A stretch of 64,000 bases of DNA from Ciona savignyi (GCA_000149265.1 CH003313.1:2058849-2122848), one strand, 5' to 3'; shown: positions 47,250-60,498, counted from the first letter of the stretch. The notes: a model not told the origin generated them from the sequence alone. Numbers and translations: made by a program.

Positions 47250-47822
47250 AGGGGAACTGAAGTCGATTTCCACCGCATAGTCTAGCCTTTGCTTGATGGC
47301 TGGTTTATTTCTAGATAAATTGCTGGCAGTTACAGTGCATTCTGTTCTAGTTTTCTTGTTCTGTCTTCATCTTTATGATTTATGATGTAAATTGCTAAGA
47401 CTTATTATTCTAAATTCATTTAAATACGAGACATGTATACCTCAGCATTCAGCTTAGGTCCAGGACCGTGTAGGCTTGAATGACCGCGCTTAAGGTAAGC
47501 TGTCACGCGCGTACATTGGTTCAATTAGCATATATTACAAGTGTTATGCTAAGTCTCCATAAAAAAAAAACTACAACGCTCCTGCAGGCGTTTCTGTTAC
47601 TAATTCCTCTCTAAACTGGCACATGATTGAATACAGCGCATATAGGCACGAAATCTCAACAACGTCAATGACGTAATACGGGAAATTCCCTAACATAAAA
47701 TGAAATGCATATCTGCTCATAACTTTTTAACAAAAAAATATTGGAAGAAACTGATTTGATTTTTGAAATCAGCGTATTTTTTCCATTTATTAAGATATTC
47801 CTAAAATCGACTTCAGTTCCCC
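47250..47822. mobile_element. Kolobok-type MITE in unit 1
   Basis: Ends AGGGGAACTGAAGTCGATTT / AAATCGACTTCAGTTCCCC, TTAA on both sides. Internal sequence matches the right inverted repeat of 42216-44562, so it is a deletion derivative of that family. It encodes nothing. Confidence 0.85.
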
Positions 47823-48008
47823 TTAAAATAAAAAAACATAAAAAAACAGATATTGGATTAATGTAATAACTACATTAAATAACAACAGATTACTTACCAA
47901 CAATAAGTAAAAGGTTAAATGTTTCCACTTGAAATCAGGTCGTGCGTTCAGGCAGCCATTTAGCATCAATAGATTGAATGCGACACATATAATAGTGATA
48001 CGTCGCAC
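47823..48008 (-). other. Candidate signal-peptide exon, unit 1
   Basis: Minus-strand ORF from 48008 beginning MRRITIICVAFNLLMLNGCL, with the look of a cleavable signal sequence, followed by NARPDFKWKHLTFYLLL and a consensus donor GTAAGTAAT at about 47897. The same frame is present in units 2 (54348) and 3 (60685). No convincing downstream exon was found, and function is unknown. It may simply be chance in AT-rich sequence. Confidence 0.25.
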
Positions 48009-48405
48009 ATCTGAGGAGGAATCTTTTATGGCTTCTAAGGGATTGCCATGTGTTCACTTTTCAAAAATATTCCAAAACATTTTTATCCCCAGCTTACATT
48101 GTTTAAAACAATGGACTGTGATTTAATTGACACCATGTGCTGAATCTATTACGGTATGTAACCTCCTGAAATTTAATTTCAACTATAGTTTTCAGTCTCG
48201 CCCGCGTAAACTGTAAGGATGTATCCAATTAAGTTATTCCTGTAAGAATTGAATTCATCTACAGCGCTTTAGCTAATATTTTCTGCCTAAAAGCGGGTTG
48301 AATTCACACTAGGGACTAGATCATCGTAGCTATCATTTCTAAAACTTTCATGTAAGAGATTCTTTTTAACTCTTGATTTAAATCGTTAAATTTTCTTTAA
48401 CAGTT

Positions 48406-48556
48406 TTAAAATTTTAAGTAAATTCTTCCTAATGTTTGTCCACGGTTGCTGGACGGCGATGGCGTGATGCGTCTTTGTATTCTACCTTCCACTAATGCAC
48501 GAGATCGGTACTGGATTCTCCGATATTTCATAAATTCTTTCTTACCACCAAATTGG
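48406..48556 (-). other. Candidate terminal exon, unit 1
   Basis: After an AG acceptor (GTGTAG at 48557) the minus strand reads QFGGKKEFMKYRRIQYRSRA, then NRGQTLGRIYLKF and a stop. It is basic and open for ~50 codons, and also present in units 2 and 3 (in unit 2 with an extra base at the acceptor edge). No domain recognised and no upstream exon found, so it may not be real. Confidence 0.2.
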
Positions 48557-49001
48557 CTACACGATTGGAAGTAAATGTGTTTTTTTATTTTTTTCCTTTT
48601 TATCTTGACTCTTTTTTTTAAATAACTCTGCTATTCTTCTTTATTGTAATGAAAGAGCCAAAAATAAACTAAACCAATGCCGATAATGAAATTGAGTCTT
48701 ATTAATTAATATTAAATCCTTAAATTTTTTTACAGAATACATCAATTACACTCCTCTTTAACAGGTAAAATTGTAAACCAAATACAAAAACTGAACTGCT
48801 AACTTAAACTGAGAGGCATCCCGTAGAAAGGTTTTTTGTCATATTTAGTGTTTTCTAAATAACTGGGGATTTTTTAAATATTAAATTAAAACTCACAACC
48901 GTTTTAAAATATACTACCATACTTCTTCATAATATAAACGATTTTTTGTATATGATTCGGGGTATGTATCGGTTGCGTTAACCATATAGTCACACAACCG
49001 G

Positions 49002-49050
49002 CCGGTTGGCCTAGCGGTTAAGCGCGTCGCCTTTCAATAGAAATCCTTAC
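49002..49050 (+). repeat. tRNA-derived SINE head fragment, unit 1
   Basis: GGCCGGTTGGCCTAGCGGTT and AAGCGCGTCGCCTTTCA resemble the A-box half of a tRNA-type SINE, truncated before the B box. Repeated near 55338 and 61674 in the other units. Confidence 0.5.
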
Positions 49051-50155
49051 CGTGACTAACTACACAGTACTTCATGTTCATATCATAATAAACCTGCTCA
49101 GTGCTGAATCCTGAACTATTGCTGTCTGTTCCATTGCATTTCAAGCAGTTTTTCATTACAAATGCAACCCGTCTAAGTGTTTATTTAAAAGCGAAAAAAT
49201 ACGTGGTGGTATTACACAGCTTTTCCTTATTGTGGTATTCGGAAAATCGTTTCGAATACTTTACCTTTTGGAAAAACGATTGCGAATTTCCCGCCCAATC
49301 GACAATACTGATTGTGAACAATACGTGTTATAAATAACTTTAAGTAAAACTGCTTTTTAGCAACACCTAATGCGACTAGAGGCTGATCTAGAGACTAATT
49401 ATCACATATTTGGAAAGCTTTTAACGTGTTTTTGTAAGCTTACATCGTAACCCGAAAACTTCGAAAATCGGTCGAAAAGATTCATCTGATCGATTCTAAG
49501 CTTGGCACCAAACATAAACGACCACTTTTTACATTAAAAAAGATATTCTTAAGAAAAAAGTCAAAAGTCCTGCTAATGTCTTTATAAACTTCGCAAAATA
49601 ACAAAACCACAACCTAAAGTACGATGTTTCCATATGGAAACAAATCTAGAGGATGCACCCCACTGTGACCCGACAAAACAGTTACTTAAATGTGCTGATT
49701 GGTAAAATATTTCACATTCCGCCAGGCCGGATAATAATATTAAACGTATAGCAGTGGTTTAATTGTTTTGGTGGTGGAACAAAGCATAAGATATGACTGA
49801 ACATTGTTGCATGTGTAGTGAAAAAACGCGGGGCGTTGTCGCCCGGATCGAAACTACCGTTTTTGTTGTGAATATAAATATGGGTATTATTTTGTTTATA
49901 AAAAGGACTTGTTTAATATTACACTTGTTCTTATTGAATCATATTAAGGGATTAGCACATTCAAAATGACAATGGAATTAATGAAGCATAATACCGTAAT
50001 TAAGTATATAATAAACTTTAGTTTAACTCAGCTGACATGATTAATCTTGTATTGATTGGAATTCTTGCTATAAAAAGAGATGCCACTAAGCAAGGAAACC
50101 ATCATTCAATTCAAGCTTCGTTCAAAGCATCTTCAGCTTCACGAAATACTTCAGC

Positions 50156-53100
50156 ATGGAAAGTACAAGCTTCAACAACCAAGATATGCAGCAGTGGGGA
50201 GTTCCCTCAATTGAGAACCTCTTCAGAGACTACCCTCAACTTCGGATGCATGAAGCTGACATTCGGGCAAGGTAAGATAAGGTTTAAATATCTTGAGGAT
50301 GTAGAACTGATAGATTTCATATCCACCAAGATACGGCATGTTTGAGAAAACAAAGATGGCGATTGAGAGGGAGGAAGGACTTGATCGATTTACTCACGCA
50401 TACAAGGACTTTGGAGTGATGATGATGGAAGATGGGAGAGTAAGATGCATGGAGTGGATTCCCAATGCCAGAGCCGTTTATCTTAAAGGAGAATTCAGTA
50501 AGAATTTTTCATATTTTACTTATTTAAAACACTAACAAAGATACATACAGACAACTGGAATCTCATTCCATATCGTGAAGTTGGATTTGGAAAGTGGGAA
50601 CTCTTTATTCCGGCAAATCGAGATGGATCGTGTGCCGTTCGCCATTGCAGTGAACTTAAAGTAAGTTAAAACCGGCATTGGAATAAAGATTAAGCAATGC
50701 ACGCTAATCAATGGTTCCATAGATCGTTATAGAAACAAAGGAAAACCAAACAATTGAAAGAATATCTCCATGGGCAAAGTATGTCGTTCAATGTGACCAT
50801 AATCAGGCTTTCAAGTGGAAGTTCTGCAATCCCCCATCTTCCCAAAGATTCCAGGTACGATCCTGATATGATTACGCAAATGTAGAATCTCACAAACGAT
50901 TTTTGTCTAGATAACTCACACTAGACCGCGCAAACCAGATCGCCTCCGCATCTACGAAGCTCACATCGGAATCGCATCGGAACGATGTGAAATTTCCACC
51001 TACCGATATTTCACTTCCAATATCCTCCCTCGCATCCGGGATCAAGGGTACAACTCACTTCTCCTCATGGCCGTAGTCGAACATTCTTACTACCCGAGTT
51101 GGGGTTACCAAGTTACCAACTACTTTTCTGCTTCAAGGTAACCAACACAGGTTCAGTTCATAGCATGCTTCTCTAACACTAATATTGTTACAGTCGATAC
51201 GGGACACCTGAAGAGTTTAAAGAGTTGGTGGACACTGCTCATGGAATGGGGATCTACGTAATGTTGGATGTGATGCATGGAGAAGCTTCAAAGAATGTTC
51301 TAGATGGATTAAACATGTTTGATGGAACTGATGCTTGCTATTTTGATGATGGACCACAAGGATTCAACAATCAAAACGATACAAGGGTTTTTGATTATAC
51401 GAAGTAGGGTTAATATAATTTAACCACCTCAGTAGTTCTGTAAATAAATTACTTTGCAGATGGGAAACTCTTCGATTCCTTCTGTCACAGTTGCGTTATT
51501 ACGTCAACGAATTCCATGTTGATGGTTTCCGATTCAATGGATTGTCGACTATGATATTTCATGATCCTTCCAAATATGGTTGGTTTCTTATATAAACGTA
51601 ATCCAATCAGGATTCATATGACAATATATTATCTCAGGGCAACATCAACTCTGCAGTCGAGACTACCAGCAATACTTCGGTAGGCAAATGCGAACTGAAG
51701 GATTGGCTTATCTGATGTTAATGAATGATATGCTTCACAATTTCTACCCAAATTTGATCACAATTGCTGAGGTAAAATATTTGAGAAGATATGTAATTAA
51801 ACATCAAAACCAATTCTTCAACATCTTAGGATGTTCAAGGAATGACAGCTCTTAGCAGACCAGTGCGTGACGGAGGGCTTGGATTTGACTACAGACTTTG
51901 TAAAGACGCAGCAAACATTTGGGCAAAAGTAAGACTAAATTATTAAATTGTAATACAACCAACCGGTTCTTTAATTTTTTTTTTACTTGTACAGCTGTTC
52001 AGTGAGATGCGAGATGAAGAGTGGGACATGCATTTCATCCGACAAATGCTCGAGGAAAATCGAAACGATGAGAAGAAGATCATGTTTACTGAGAACCATG
52101 AACAGGTTTGATATTCTTAACATTAGTAGGTTGAGGAATCTACAACAAATTATAACGTCTAATTTTGCGCTAGAATGAAGTTGGTCGTATGACACTCAGT
52201 CGTATATTGATTGGGGATTCCCCAATGTCCGAGTGTCAACAGGTGACTCCACAATTGGATCGTGGTTTAAGTCTTTACAAGATGAGCCGACTATTCACAC
52301 ATGCATTTGCTGGACAAGGGTTCCTTAATTTCATTGGTAAGTAAAATAAATTTGTGTTTGGATCATTCTAACATGGTTGTTGTACCCAGGTAATGAATTC
52401 GGACATCCAGACTGGGTTGAGCTTCCATCTCCATCAAACAACGACAATTATCAATTCGCTCGAAGACAGTTCCATATGGCTGACAACCAGCAGATGAGAT
52501 ACAAATATCTGAACAGATTCGATCGAGCTATCAACAAAACAGAAGAGAGATTCGGTTGGCTCAAATCAAACCAGGTTTGTCATTTTTAAGCAGATCGTCT
52601 TTATTCCGATGTTACCAACTTTATCACAGGCTGTGGTAACACGAACACACAATGGAGATAAAGTGATTGTGTTCGAACGAGCTGGTCTTGTCTTTGTTTT
52701 TAATTTCCATCCAACGAAAAGTTATCCGGATTACAAAATACCAGTTAGACAACGTGGAAGGTATGATAAAAACTAATATTATATTCGAAAGTGTCTGTTG
52801 GTGGTCAATCATATAAATTATTTCCATTTCCAGTTATAAGATCATGTTAGATACGGATGATAATTGCTTTGGTGGTCACAGCAGAAACCAAGCCAATGTT
52901 GAATTCCACTCAATGAATGAACAGTTTGAAAACTCTCCCAACTCAATGATGGTAGGTTGTATATTATATCAGACGTGCTCTGACAAAATTATTTATTTCT
53001 GGTTTAATTTTTAGATTTACTTGCCATCAAGATCAGGAATGGTGCTGGCTCAGTCTAACCTTGTTGATGGTTACAAACACAGTGGTGATAGACGTAGTTC

Positions 53101-53302
53101 TTACTACGGTTCTGAGCAAGACCGATCCAAATCAACCTACGGCCGCAATGTGCATTTCATTAATGGTCCATCGATCGGGTATTCTCAAGAAGTCAAGAGA
53201 ATTCAAGCATCTTATGGCCAGGATAATAACCGAAGATCATACGGTGATGGCAACTCAATGAATCAAGATTTTGGATACAACGGTCGCCAACAGTACTGGT
53301 AG
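50156..53302 (+). CDS. Glycogen-branching-enzyme-like protein, copy 1 (predicted catalytically inactive)
   Basis: Homologous to GBE1, which makes alpha-1,6 branches in glycogen. Fifteen phase-matched exons: 50156-50271, 50332-50497, 50551-50660, 50723-50854, 50911-51137, 51194-51403, 51460-51578, 51638-51771, 51830-51928, 51995-52105, 52174-52336, 52390-52574, 52630-52760, 52834-52951, 53015-53302; ~770 residues, starting [16 protein letters not shown]. The CBM48-like N-terminus ([20 protein letters not shown]), GH13 barrel and C-terminal domain (NEFGHPDW) are present. Catalytic motifs are altered: region I LDVMHGE (His to Glu), region [10 protein letters not shown] (nucleophile Asp to Asn), region IV ENHEQ (Asp to Glu); the general acid in ITIAE is kept. 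A ~70-residue Gly/Tyr/Asn/Arg-rich C-terminal extension is not in GBE1. A KFCNPP site replaces the KFWNPP of copies 2 and 3. AATAAA at 53340. Confidence 0.85.
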
Positions 53303-53339
53303 AACATCATCAATATTAACCGTGGAAGAAAATTTACGC

Positions 53340-53345
53340 AATAAA
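53340..53345 (+). terminator. Poly(A) signal of GBE-like copy 1
   Basis: AATAAA 38 bases after the stop codon, also present after copy 2. Confidence 0.6.
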
Positions 53346-53588
53346 GATTTTAGATTTACTAGCTTTACATATATGTTGTATTTGTAGTACATATACCTGT
53401 GTGCAGTTCGTAGTTTATTACATGTACATTCCATAAGTATAAAATAGCCTTTGCTCAAAGAGCTTTAAAGTAAATGTTTACTCTTACTCTTTTGCTCATT
53501 AGATGTGTTGTCCTGATAATTTCCTTGTACCGCGTCAACAGTTGTAAATAAATGATAGATGTTGCATTCATGTTTTCATTAAATTTAA

Positions 53589-54161
53589 AGGGGAACTGAA
53601 GTCGATTTCCACCGCATAGTCTAGCCTTTGCTTGATGGCTGGTTTATTTCTAGATAAATTGCTGGCAGTTACAGTGCATTCTGTTCTAGTTTTCTTGTTC
53701 TGTCTTCATCTTTATGATTTATGATATAAATTGCTAAGACTTATTATTCTAAATTCATTTAAATACGAGACATGTATACCTCAGCATTCAGCTTAGGTCC
53801 AGGACCGTGTAGGCCTGAATGACCGCGCTTAAGGTAAGCTGTCACGCGCGTACATTGGTTCAATTAGCATATATTACAAGTGTTATGCTAAGTCTCCATA
53901 AAAAAAAAACTACAACGCTCCTGCAGGCGTTTCTGTTACTAATTCCTCTCTAAACTGGCACATGATTGAATACAGCGCATATAGGCACGAAATCTCAACA
54001 ACGTCAATGACGTAATACGGGAAATTCCCTAACATAAAATAAAATGCATATCTGCTCATAACTTTTTAACAAAAAAATATTGGAAGAAACTGATTTGATT
54101 TTTGAAATCAGCGTATTTTTTCCATTTATTAAGATATTCCTAAAATCGACTTCAGTTCCCC
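53589..54161. mobile_element. Kolobok-type MITE in unit 2
   Basis: Same element at the same site as 47250-47822, so it was inserted before the array amplified. Confidence 0.85.
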
Positions 54162-56493
54162 TTAAAATAAAAAAAACATAAAAAAACAGATATTGGATTA
54201 ATGTAATAACTACATTAAATAACAACAGATTACTTACCAACAATAAGTAAAAGGTTAAATGTTTCCACTTGAAATCAGGTCGTGCGTTCAGGCAGCCATT
54301 TAGCATCAATAGATTGAATGCGACACATATAATAGTGATACGTCGCACATCTGAGGAGGAATCTTTTATGGCTTCTAAGGGATTGCCATGTGTTCACTTT
54401 TCAAAAATATTCCAAAACATTTTTATCCCCAGCTTACATTGTTTAAAACAATGGACTGTGATTTAATTGACACCATGTGCTGAATCTATTACGGTATGTA
54501 ACCTCCTGAAATTTAATTTCAACTATAGTTTTCAGTCTCGCCCGCGTAAACTGTAAGGATGTATCCAATTAAGTTATTCCTGTAAGAATTGAATTCATCT
54601 ACAGCGCTTTAGCTAATATTTTCTGCCTAAAAGCGGGTTGAATACACTAGGACTAGATCATCGTAGCTATCATTTCTAAAACTTTCATGTAAGAGATTCT
54701 TTTTAACTCTTGATTTAAATCGTTAAATTTTCTTTAACAGTTTTAAAATTTTAAGTAAATTCTTCCTAATGTTTGTCCACGGTTGCTGGACGGCGATGGC
54801 GTGATGCGTCTTTGTATTCTACCTTCCACTAATGCACGAGATCGGTACTGGATTCTCCGATATTTCATAAATTCTTTCTTACCACCAAATTGGGCTACAC
54901 GATTGGAAGGTAAATGTGTTTTTTTATTTTTTTCCTTTTTATCTTGACTCTTTTTTTTAAATAACTCTGCTATTCTTCTTTATTGTAATGAAAGAGCGAA
55001 AAATAAACTAAACCAATGCCGATAATGAAATTGAGTCTTATTAATTAATATTCAATCCTTAAATTTTTTTACAGAATACATCAATTACACTCCTCTTTAA
55101 CAGGTAAAATTGTAAACCAAATACAAAAACTGAACTGCTAACTTAAACTGAGAGGCATCCCGTAGAAAGGTTTTTTGTCATATTTAGTGTTTTCTAAATA
55201 ACTGGGGATTTTTTAAATATTAAATTAAAACTCACAACCGTTTTAAAATATACTACCATACTTCTTCATAATATAAACGATTTTTTGTATATGATTCGGG
55301 GTATGTATCGGTTGCGTTAACCATATAGTCACACAACCGGCCGGTTGGCCTAGCGGTTAAGCGCGTCGCCTTTCAATAGAAATCCTTACCGTGACTAACT
55401 ACACAGTACTTCATGTTCATATCATAATAAACCTGCTCAGTGCTGAATCCTGAACTATTGCTGTCTGTTCCATTGCATTTCAAGCAGTTTTTCATTACAA
55501 ATGCAACCGTCTAAGTGTTTATTTAAAAGCGAAAAAATACGTGGTGGTATTACACAGCTTTTCCTTATTGTGGTATTCGGAAAATCGTTTCGAATACTTT
55601 ACCTTTTGGAAAAACGATTGCGAATTTCCCGCCCAATCGACAATACTGATTGTGAACAATACGTGTTATAAATAACTTTAAGTAAAACTGCTTTTTAGCA
55701 ACACCTAATGCGACTAGAGGCTGATCTAGAGACTAATTATCACATATTTGGAAAGCTTTTAACGTGTTTTTGTAAGCTCACATCGTAACCCGAAAACTTC
55801 GAAAATCGGTCGAAAAGATTCATCTGATCGATTCTAAGCTTGGCACCAAACATAAACGACCACTTTTTACATTAAAAAAGATATTCTTAAGAAAAAAGTC
55901 AAAAGTCCTGCTAATGTCTTTATAAACTTCGCAAAATAACAAAACCACAACCTAAAGTACGATGTTTCCATATGGAAACAAATCTAGAGGATGCACCCCA
56001 CTGTGACCCGACAAAACAGTTACTTAAATGTGCTGATTGGTAAAATATTTCACATTCCGCCAGGCCGGATAATAATATTAAACGTATAGCAGTGGTTTAA
56101 TTGTTTTGGTGGTGGAACAAAGCATAAGATATGACTGAACATTGTTGCATGTGTAGTGAAAAAACGCGGGGCGTTGTCGCCCGGATCGAAACTACCGTTT
56201 TTGTTGTGAATATAAATATGGGTATTATTTTGTTTATAAAAAGGACTTGTTTAATATTACACTTGTTCTTATTAAATCATATTAAGGGATTAGCACATTC
56301 AAAATGACAATGGAATTAATGAAGCATAATACCGTAATTAAGTATATAATAAACTTTAGTTTAACTCAGCTGACATGATTAATCTTGTATTGATTGGAAT
56401 TCTTGCTATAAAAAGAGATGACACTAAGCAAGGAAATCATCATTCAATTCAAGCTTCGTTCAAAGCATCTTCAGCTTCACGAAATACTTCAGC

Positions 56494-59400
56494 ATGGAAA
56501 GTACAAGCTTCAACAACCAAGATATGCAGCAGTGGGGAGTTCCCTCAATTGAGAACCTCTTCAGAGACTACCCTCAACTTCGGATGCATGAAGCTGACAT
56601 TCGGGCAAGGTAAGATAAGGTTTAAATATCTTGAGGATGTAGAACTGATAGATTTCATATCCACCAAGATACGGCATGTTTGAGAAAACAAAGATGGCGA
56701 TTGAGAGGGAGGAAGGACTTGATCGATTTACTCACGCATACAAGGACTTTGGAGTGATGATGATGGAAGATGGGAGAGTAAGATGCATGGAGTGGATTCC
56801 CAATGCCAGAGCCGTTTATCTTAAAGGAGAATTCAGTAAGAATTTTTCATATTTTACTTATTTAAAACACTAACAAAGATACATACAGACAACTGGAATC
56901 TCATTCCATATCGTGAAGTTGGATTTGGAAAGTGGGAACTCTTTATTCCGGCAAATCGAGATGGATCGTGTGCTGTTCGCCATTGCAGTGAACTTAAAGT
57001 AAGTTAAAACCGGCATTGGAATAAAGATTAAGCAATGCACGCTAATCAATGGTTCCATAGATCGTTATAGAAACAAAGGAAAACCAAACAATTGAAAGAA
57101 TATCTCCATGGGCAAAGTATGTCGTTCAATGTGACCATAATCAGGCTTTCAAGTGGAAGTTCTGGAATCCCCCATCTTCCCAAAGATTCCAGGTACGATC
57201 CTGATATGATTACGCAAATGTAGAATCTCACAAACGATTTTTGTCTAGATAACTCACACTAGACAGCGCAAACCAGATCGCCTCCGCATCTACGAAGCTC
57301 ACATCGGAATCGCATCGGAACGATGTGAAATTTCCACCTACCGATATTTCACTTCCAATATCCTCCCTCGCATCCGGGATCAAGGGTACAACTCACTTCT
57401 CCTCATGGCCGTAGTCGAACATTCTTACTACCCGAGTTGGGGTTACCAAGTTACCAACTACTTTTCTGCTTCAAGGTAACCAACACAGGTTCAGTTCATA
57501 GCATGCTTCTCTAACACTAATATTGTTACAGTCGATACGGGACACCTGAAGAGTTTAAAGAGTTGGTGGACACTGCTCATGGAATGGGGATCTACGTAAT
57601 GTTGGATGTGATGCATGGAGAAGCTTCAAAGAATGTTCTAGATGGATTAAACATGTTTGATGGAACTGATGCTTGCTATTTTGATGATGGACCACAAGGA
57701 TTCAACAATCAAAACGATACAAGGGTTTTTGATTATACGAAGTAGGGTTAATATAATTTAACCACCTCAGTAGTTCTGTAAATAAATTACTTTGCAGATG
57801 GGAAACTCTTCGATTCCTTCTGTCACAGTTGCGTTATTACGTCAACGAATTCCATGTTGATGGTTTCCGATTCAATGGATTGTCGACTATGATATTTCAT
57901 GATCCTTCCAATATATGGTTGGTTTCTTATATAAACGTAATCCAATCAGGATTCATATGACAATATATTATCTCAGGGCAACATCAACTCTGCAGTCGAG
58001 ACTACCAGCAATACTTCGGTAGGCAAATGCGAACTGAAGGATTGGCTTATCTGATGTTAATGAATGATATGCTTCACAATTTCTACCCAAATTTGATCAC
58101 AATTGCTGAGGTAAAATATTTGAGAAGATATGTAATTAAACATCAAACCAATCTTCAACATCTTAGGATGTTCAAGGAATGCCAGCTCTTAGCAGACCAG
58201 TGCGTGACGGAGGGCTTGGATTTGACTACAGACTTTGTAAAGACGCAGCAAACATTTGGGCAAAAGTAAGACTAAATTATTAAATTGTAATACAACCAAC
58301 CGGGTTCTTTATTTTTTTTTTACTTGTACAGCTATTCAGTGAGATGCGAGATGAAGAGTGGGACATGCATTTCATCCGACAAATGCTCGAGGAAAATCGA
58401 AACGATGAGAAGAAGATCATGTTTACTGAGAACCATGAACAGGTTTGATATTCTTAACATTAGTAGGTTGAGGAACTCAACAAATTATAACGTCTAATTT
58501 TGCGCTAGAATGAAGTTGGTCGTATGACACTCAGTCGTAAATTGATTGGGGATTCCCCAATGTCCGAGTGTCAACAGATGACTCCACAATTGGATCGTGG
58601 TTTAAGTCTTTACAAGATGAGCCGACTATTCACACATGCATTTGCTGGACAAGGGTTCCTTAATTTCATTGGTAAGTGAAATAAATTTGTGTTTGGATCA
58701 TTCTAACATGGCTTGTTGTACCCAGGTAATGAATTCGGACATCCAGACTGGGTTGAGCTTCCATCTCCATCAAACAACGACAATTATCAATTCGCTCGAA
58801 GACAGTTCCATCTGGCTGACAACCAGCAGATGAGATACAAATATCTGAACAGATTCGATCGAGCTATCAACAAAACAGAAGAGAGATTCGGTTGGCTCAA
58901 ATCAAACCAGGTTTGTCATTTTTAAGCAGATCGTCTTTATTCCGATGTTACCAACTTTATCACAGGCTGTGGTAACACGAACACACAATGGAGATAAAGT
59001 GATGGTATTCGAACGAGCTGGTCTTGTCTTTGTTTTTAATTTCCATCCAACGAAAAGTTATCCGGATTACAAAATACCAGTTAGACAACGTGGAAGGTAT
59101 GATAAAAACTAATATTATATTTGAAAGTGTCTGTTGGTGGTCAATCATATAAATTATTTCCATTTCCAGTTATAAGATCATGTTAGATACGGATGATAAT
59201 TGCTTTGGTGGTCACAGCAGAAACCAAGCCAATGTTGAATTCCACTCAAGGAATGAACAGTTTGAAAACTCTCCCAACTCAATGATGGTAGGTTGTATAT
59301 TATATCAGACGTGCTCTGACAAAATTATTTATTTCTGGTTGAATTTTTAGATTTACTTGCCATCAAGATCAGGAATGGTGCTGGCTCAGTCTAACCTTGT

Positions 59401-59638
59401 TGATGGTTACAAACACAGTGGTGATAGACGTAGTTCTTACTACGGTTCTGAGCAAGACCGATCCAAATCAACCTACGGCCGCAATGTGCATTTCATTAAT
59501 GGTCCATCGATCGGGTATTCTCAAGAAGTCAAGAGAATTCAAGCATCTTATAACCAGGATAATAACCGAAGATCATACGGTGATGGCAACTCAATGAATC
59601 AAGATTTTGGATACAACGGTCGCCAACAGTACTGGTAG
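56494..59638 (+). pseudogene. GBE-like copy 2, frame broken in exon 7
   Basis: Same 15-exon layout as copy 1 (offset 6,336-6,338 bp). Exon 7 (57798-57917) has one extra base at its 3' end (CCAATATATG against CCAAATATG), so splicing at the conserved GTTGGT donor shifts the frame into stops in exon 8. The next possible GT does not restore phase. All other exons are open and carry the same Asn, Glu and Glu substitutions at catalytic positions. It is either a fresh pseudogene or a sequencing/assembly error in otherwise intact copy. Confidence 0.75.
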
Positions 59639-59924
59639 AACATCATCAATATTAACCGTGGAAGAAAATTTACGCAATAAAGATTTTAGATTTACTAGCT
59701 TTACATATATGTTGTATTTGTAGTACATATACCTGTGTGCAGTTCGTAGTTTATTATATGTACATTCCATAAGTATAAAATAGCCTTTGCTCAAAGAGCT
59801 TTAAAGTAAATGTTTACTCTTACTCTTTTGCTCATTAGATGTGTTGTCCTGATAATTTCCTTGTACCGCGTCAACAGTTGTAAATAAATGATAGATGTTG
59901 CATTCATGTTTTCATTAAATTTAA

Positions 59925-60498
59925 AGGGGAACTGAAGTCGATTTCCATCCGCATAGTCTAGCCTTTGCTTGATGGCTGGTTTATTTCTAGATAAATTGCT
60001 GGCAGTTACAGTGCATTCTGTTCTAGTTTTCTTGTATCTGTCTTCATCTTTATGATTTATGATATAAATTGCTAAGACTTATTATTCTAAATTCATTTAA
60101 ATACGAGACATGTATACCTCAGCATTCAGCTTAGGTCCAGGACCGTGTAGGCCTGAATGACCGCGCTTAAGGTAAGCTGTCACGCGCGTACATTGGTTCA
60201 ATTAGCATATATTACAAGTGTTATGCTAAGTCTCCATAAAAAAAAACTACAACGCTCCTGCAGGCGTTTCTGTTACTAATTCCTCTCTAAACTGGCACAT
60301 GATTGAATACAGCGCATATAGGCACGAAATCTCAACAACGTCAATGACGTAATACGGGAAATTCCCTAACATAAAATAAAATGCATATCTGCTCATAACT
60401 TTTTAACAAAAAAATATTGGAAGAAACTGATTTGATTTTTGAAATCAGCGTATTTTTTCCATTTATTAAGATATTCCTAAAATCGACTTCAGTTCCCC
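59925..60498. mobile_element. Kolobok-type MITE in unit 3
   Basis: Third copy of the same ancestral insertion, with scattered single-base indels. Confidence 0.85.

Larger units (their letters stand above)
46880..53219 (+). repeat. Tandem unit 1 (6,340 bp)
   Basis: Starts with the last ~80 bases of a GBE-like terminal exon (AGGATAATAACCGAAGATCA) and ends at the same point in the next copy. Contents in order: exon-15 fragment and 3' UTR, a 573-bp Kolobok-type MITE, ~2.3 kb without a clear gene, and the complete GBE-like copy 1. Confidence 0.9.
53220..59555 (+). repeat. Tandem unit 2 (6,336 bp)
   Basis: Direct repeat of unit 1 with the same contents. It differs by scattered substitutions and 1-7 bp indels, including a frame-breaking insertion in exon 7 of GBE-like copy 2. 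Confidence 0.9.

Noticed and set aside
49101-49337. 78-codon plus-strand ORF in the GBE-like unit
   Set aside because: No domain, frame lost in units 2 and 3 through a one-base difference.
50037-50345. 102-codon ORF (MINLVLIGILAIKRD) at the 5' end of each GBE-like gene
   Set aside because: Different frame from the GBE-homologous exon 1, and it reads through the first intron; the conserved frame starts at the ATG at 50156.
54004-54348. 114-codon minus-strand ORF with signal-like start
   Set aside because: Not accepted as a full gene: its 3' half runs into the Kolobok-type MITE. Only the first ~37 codons up to the donor are kept as a candidate exon.
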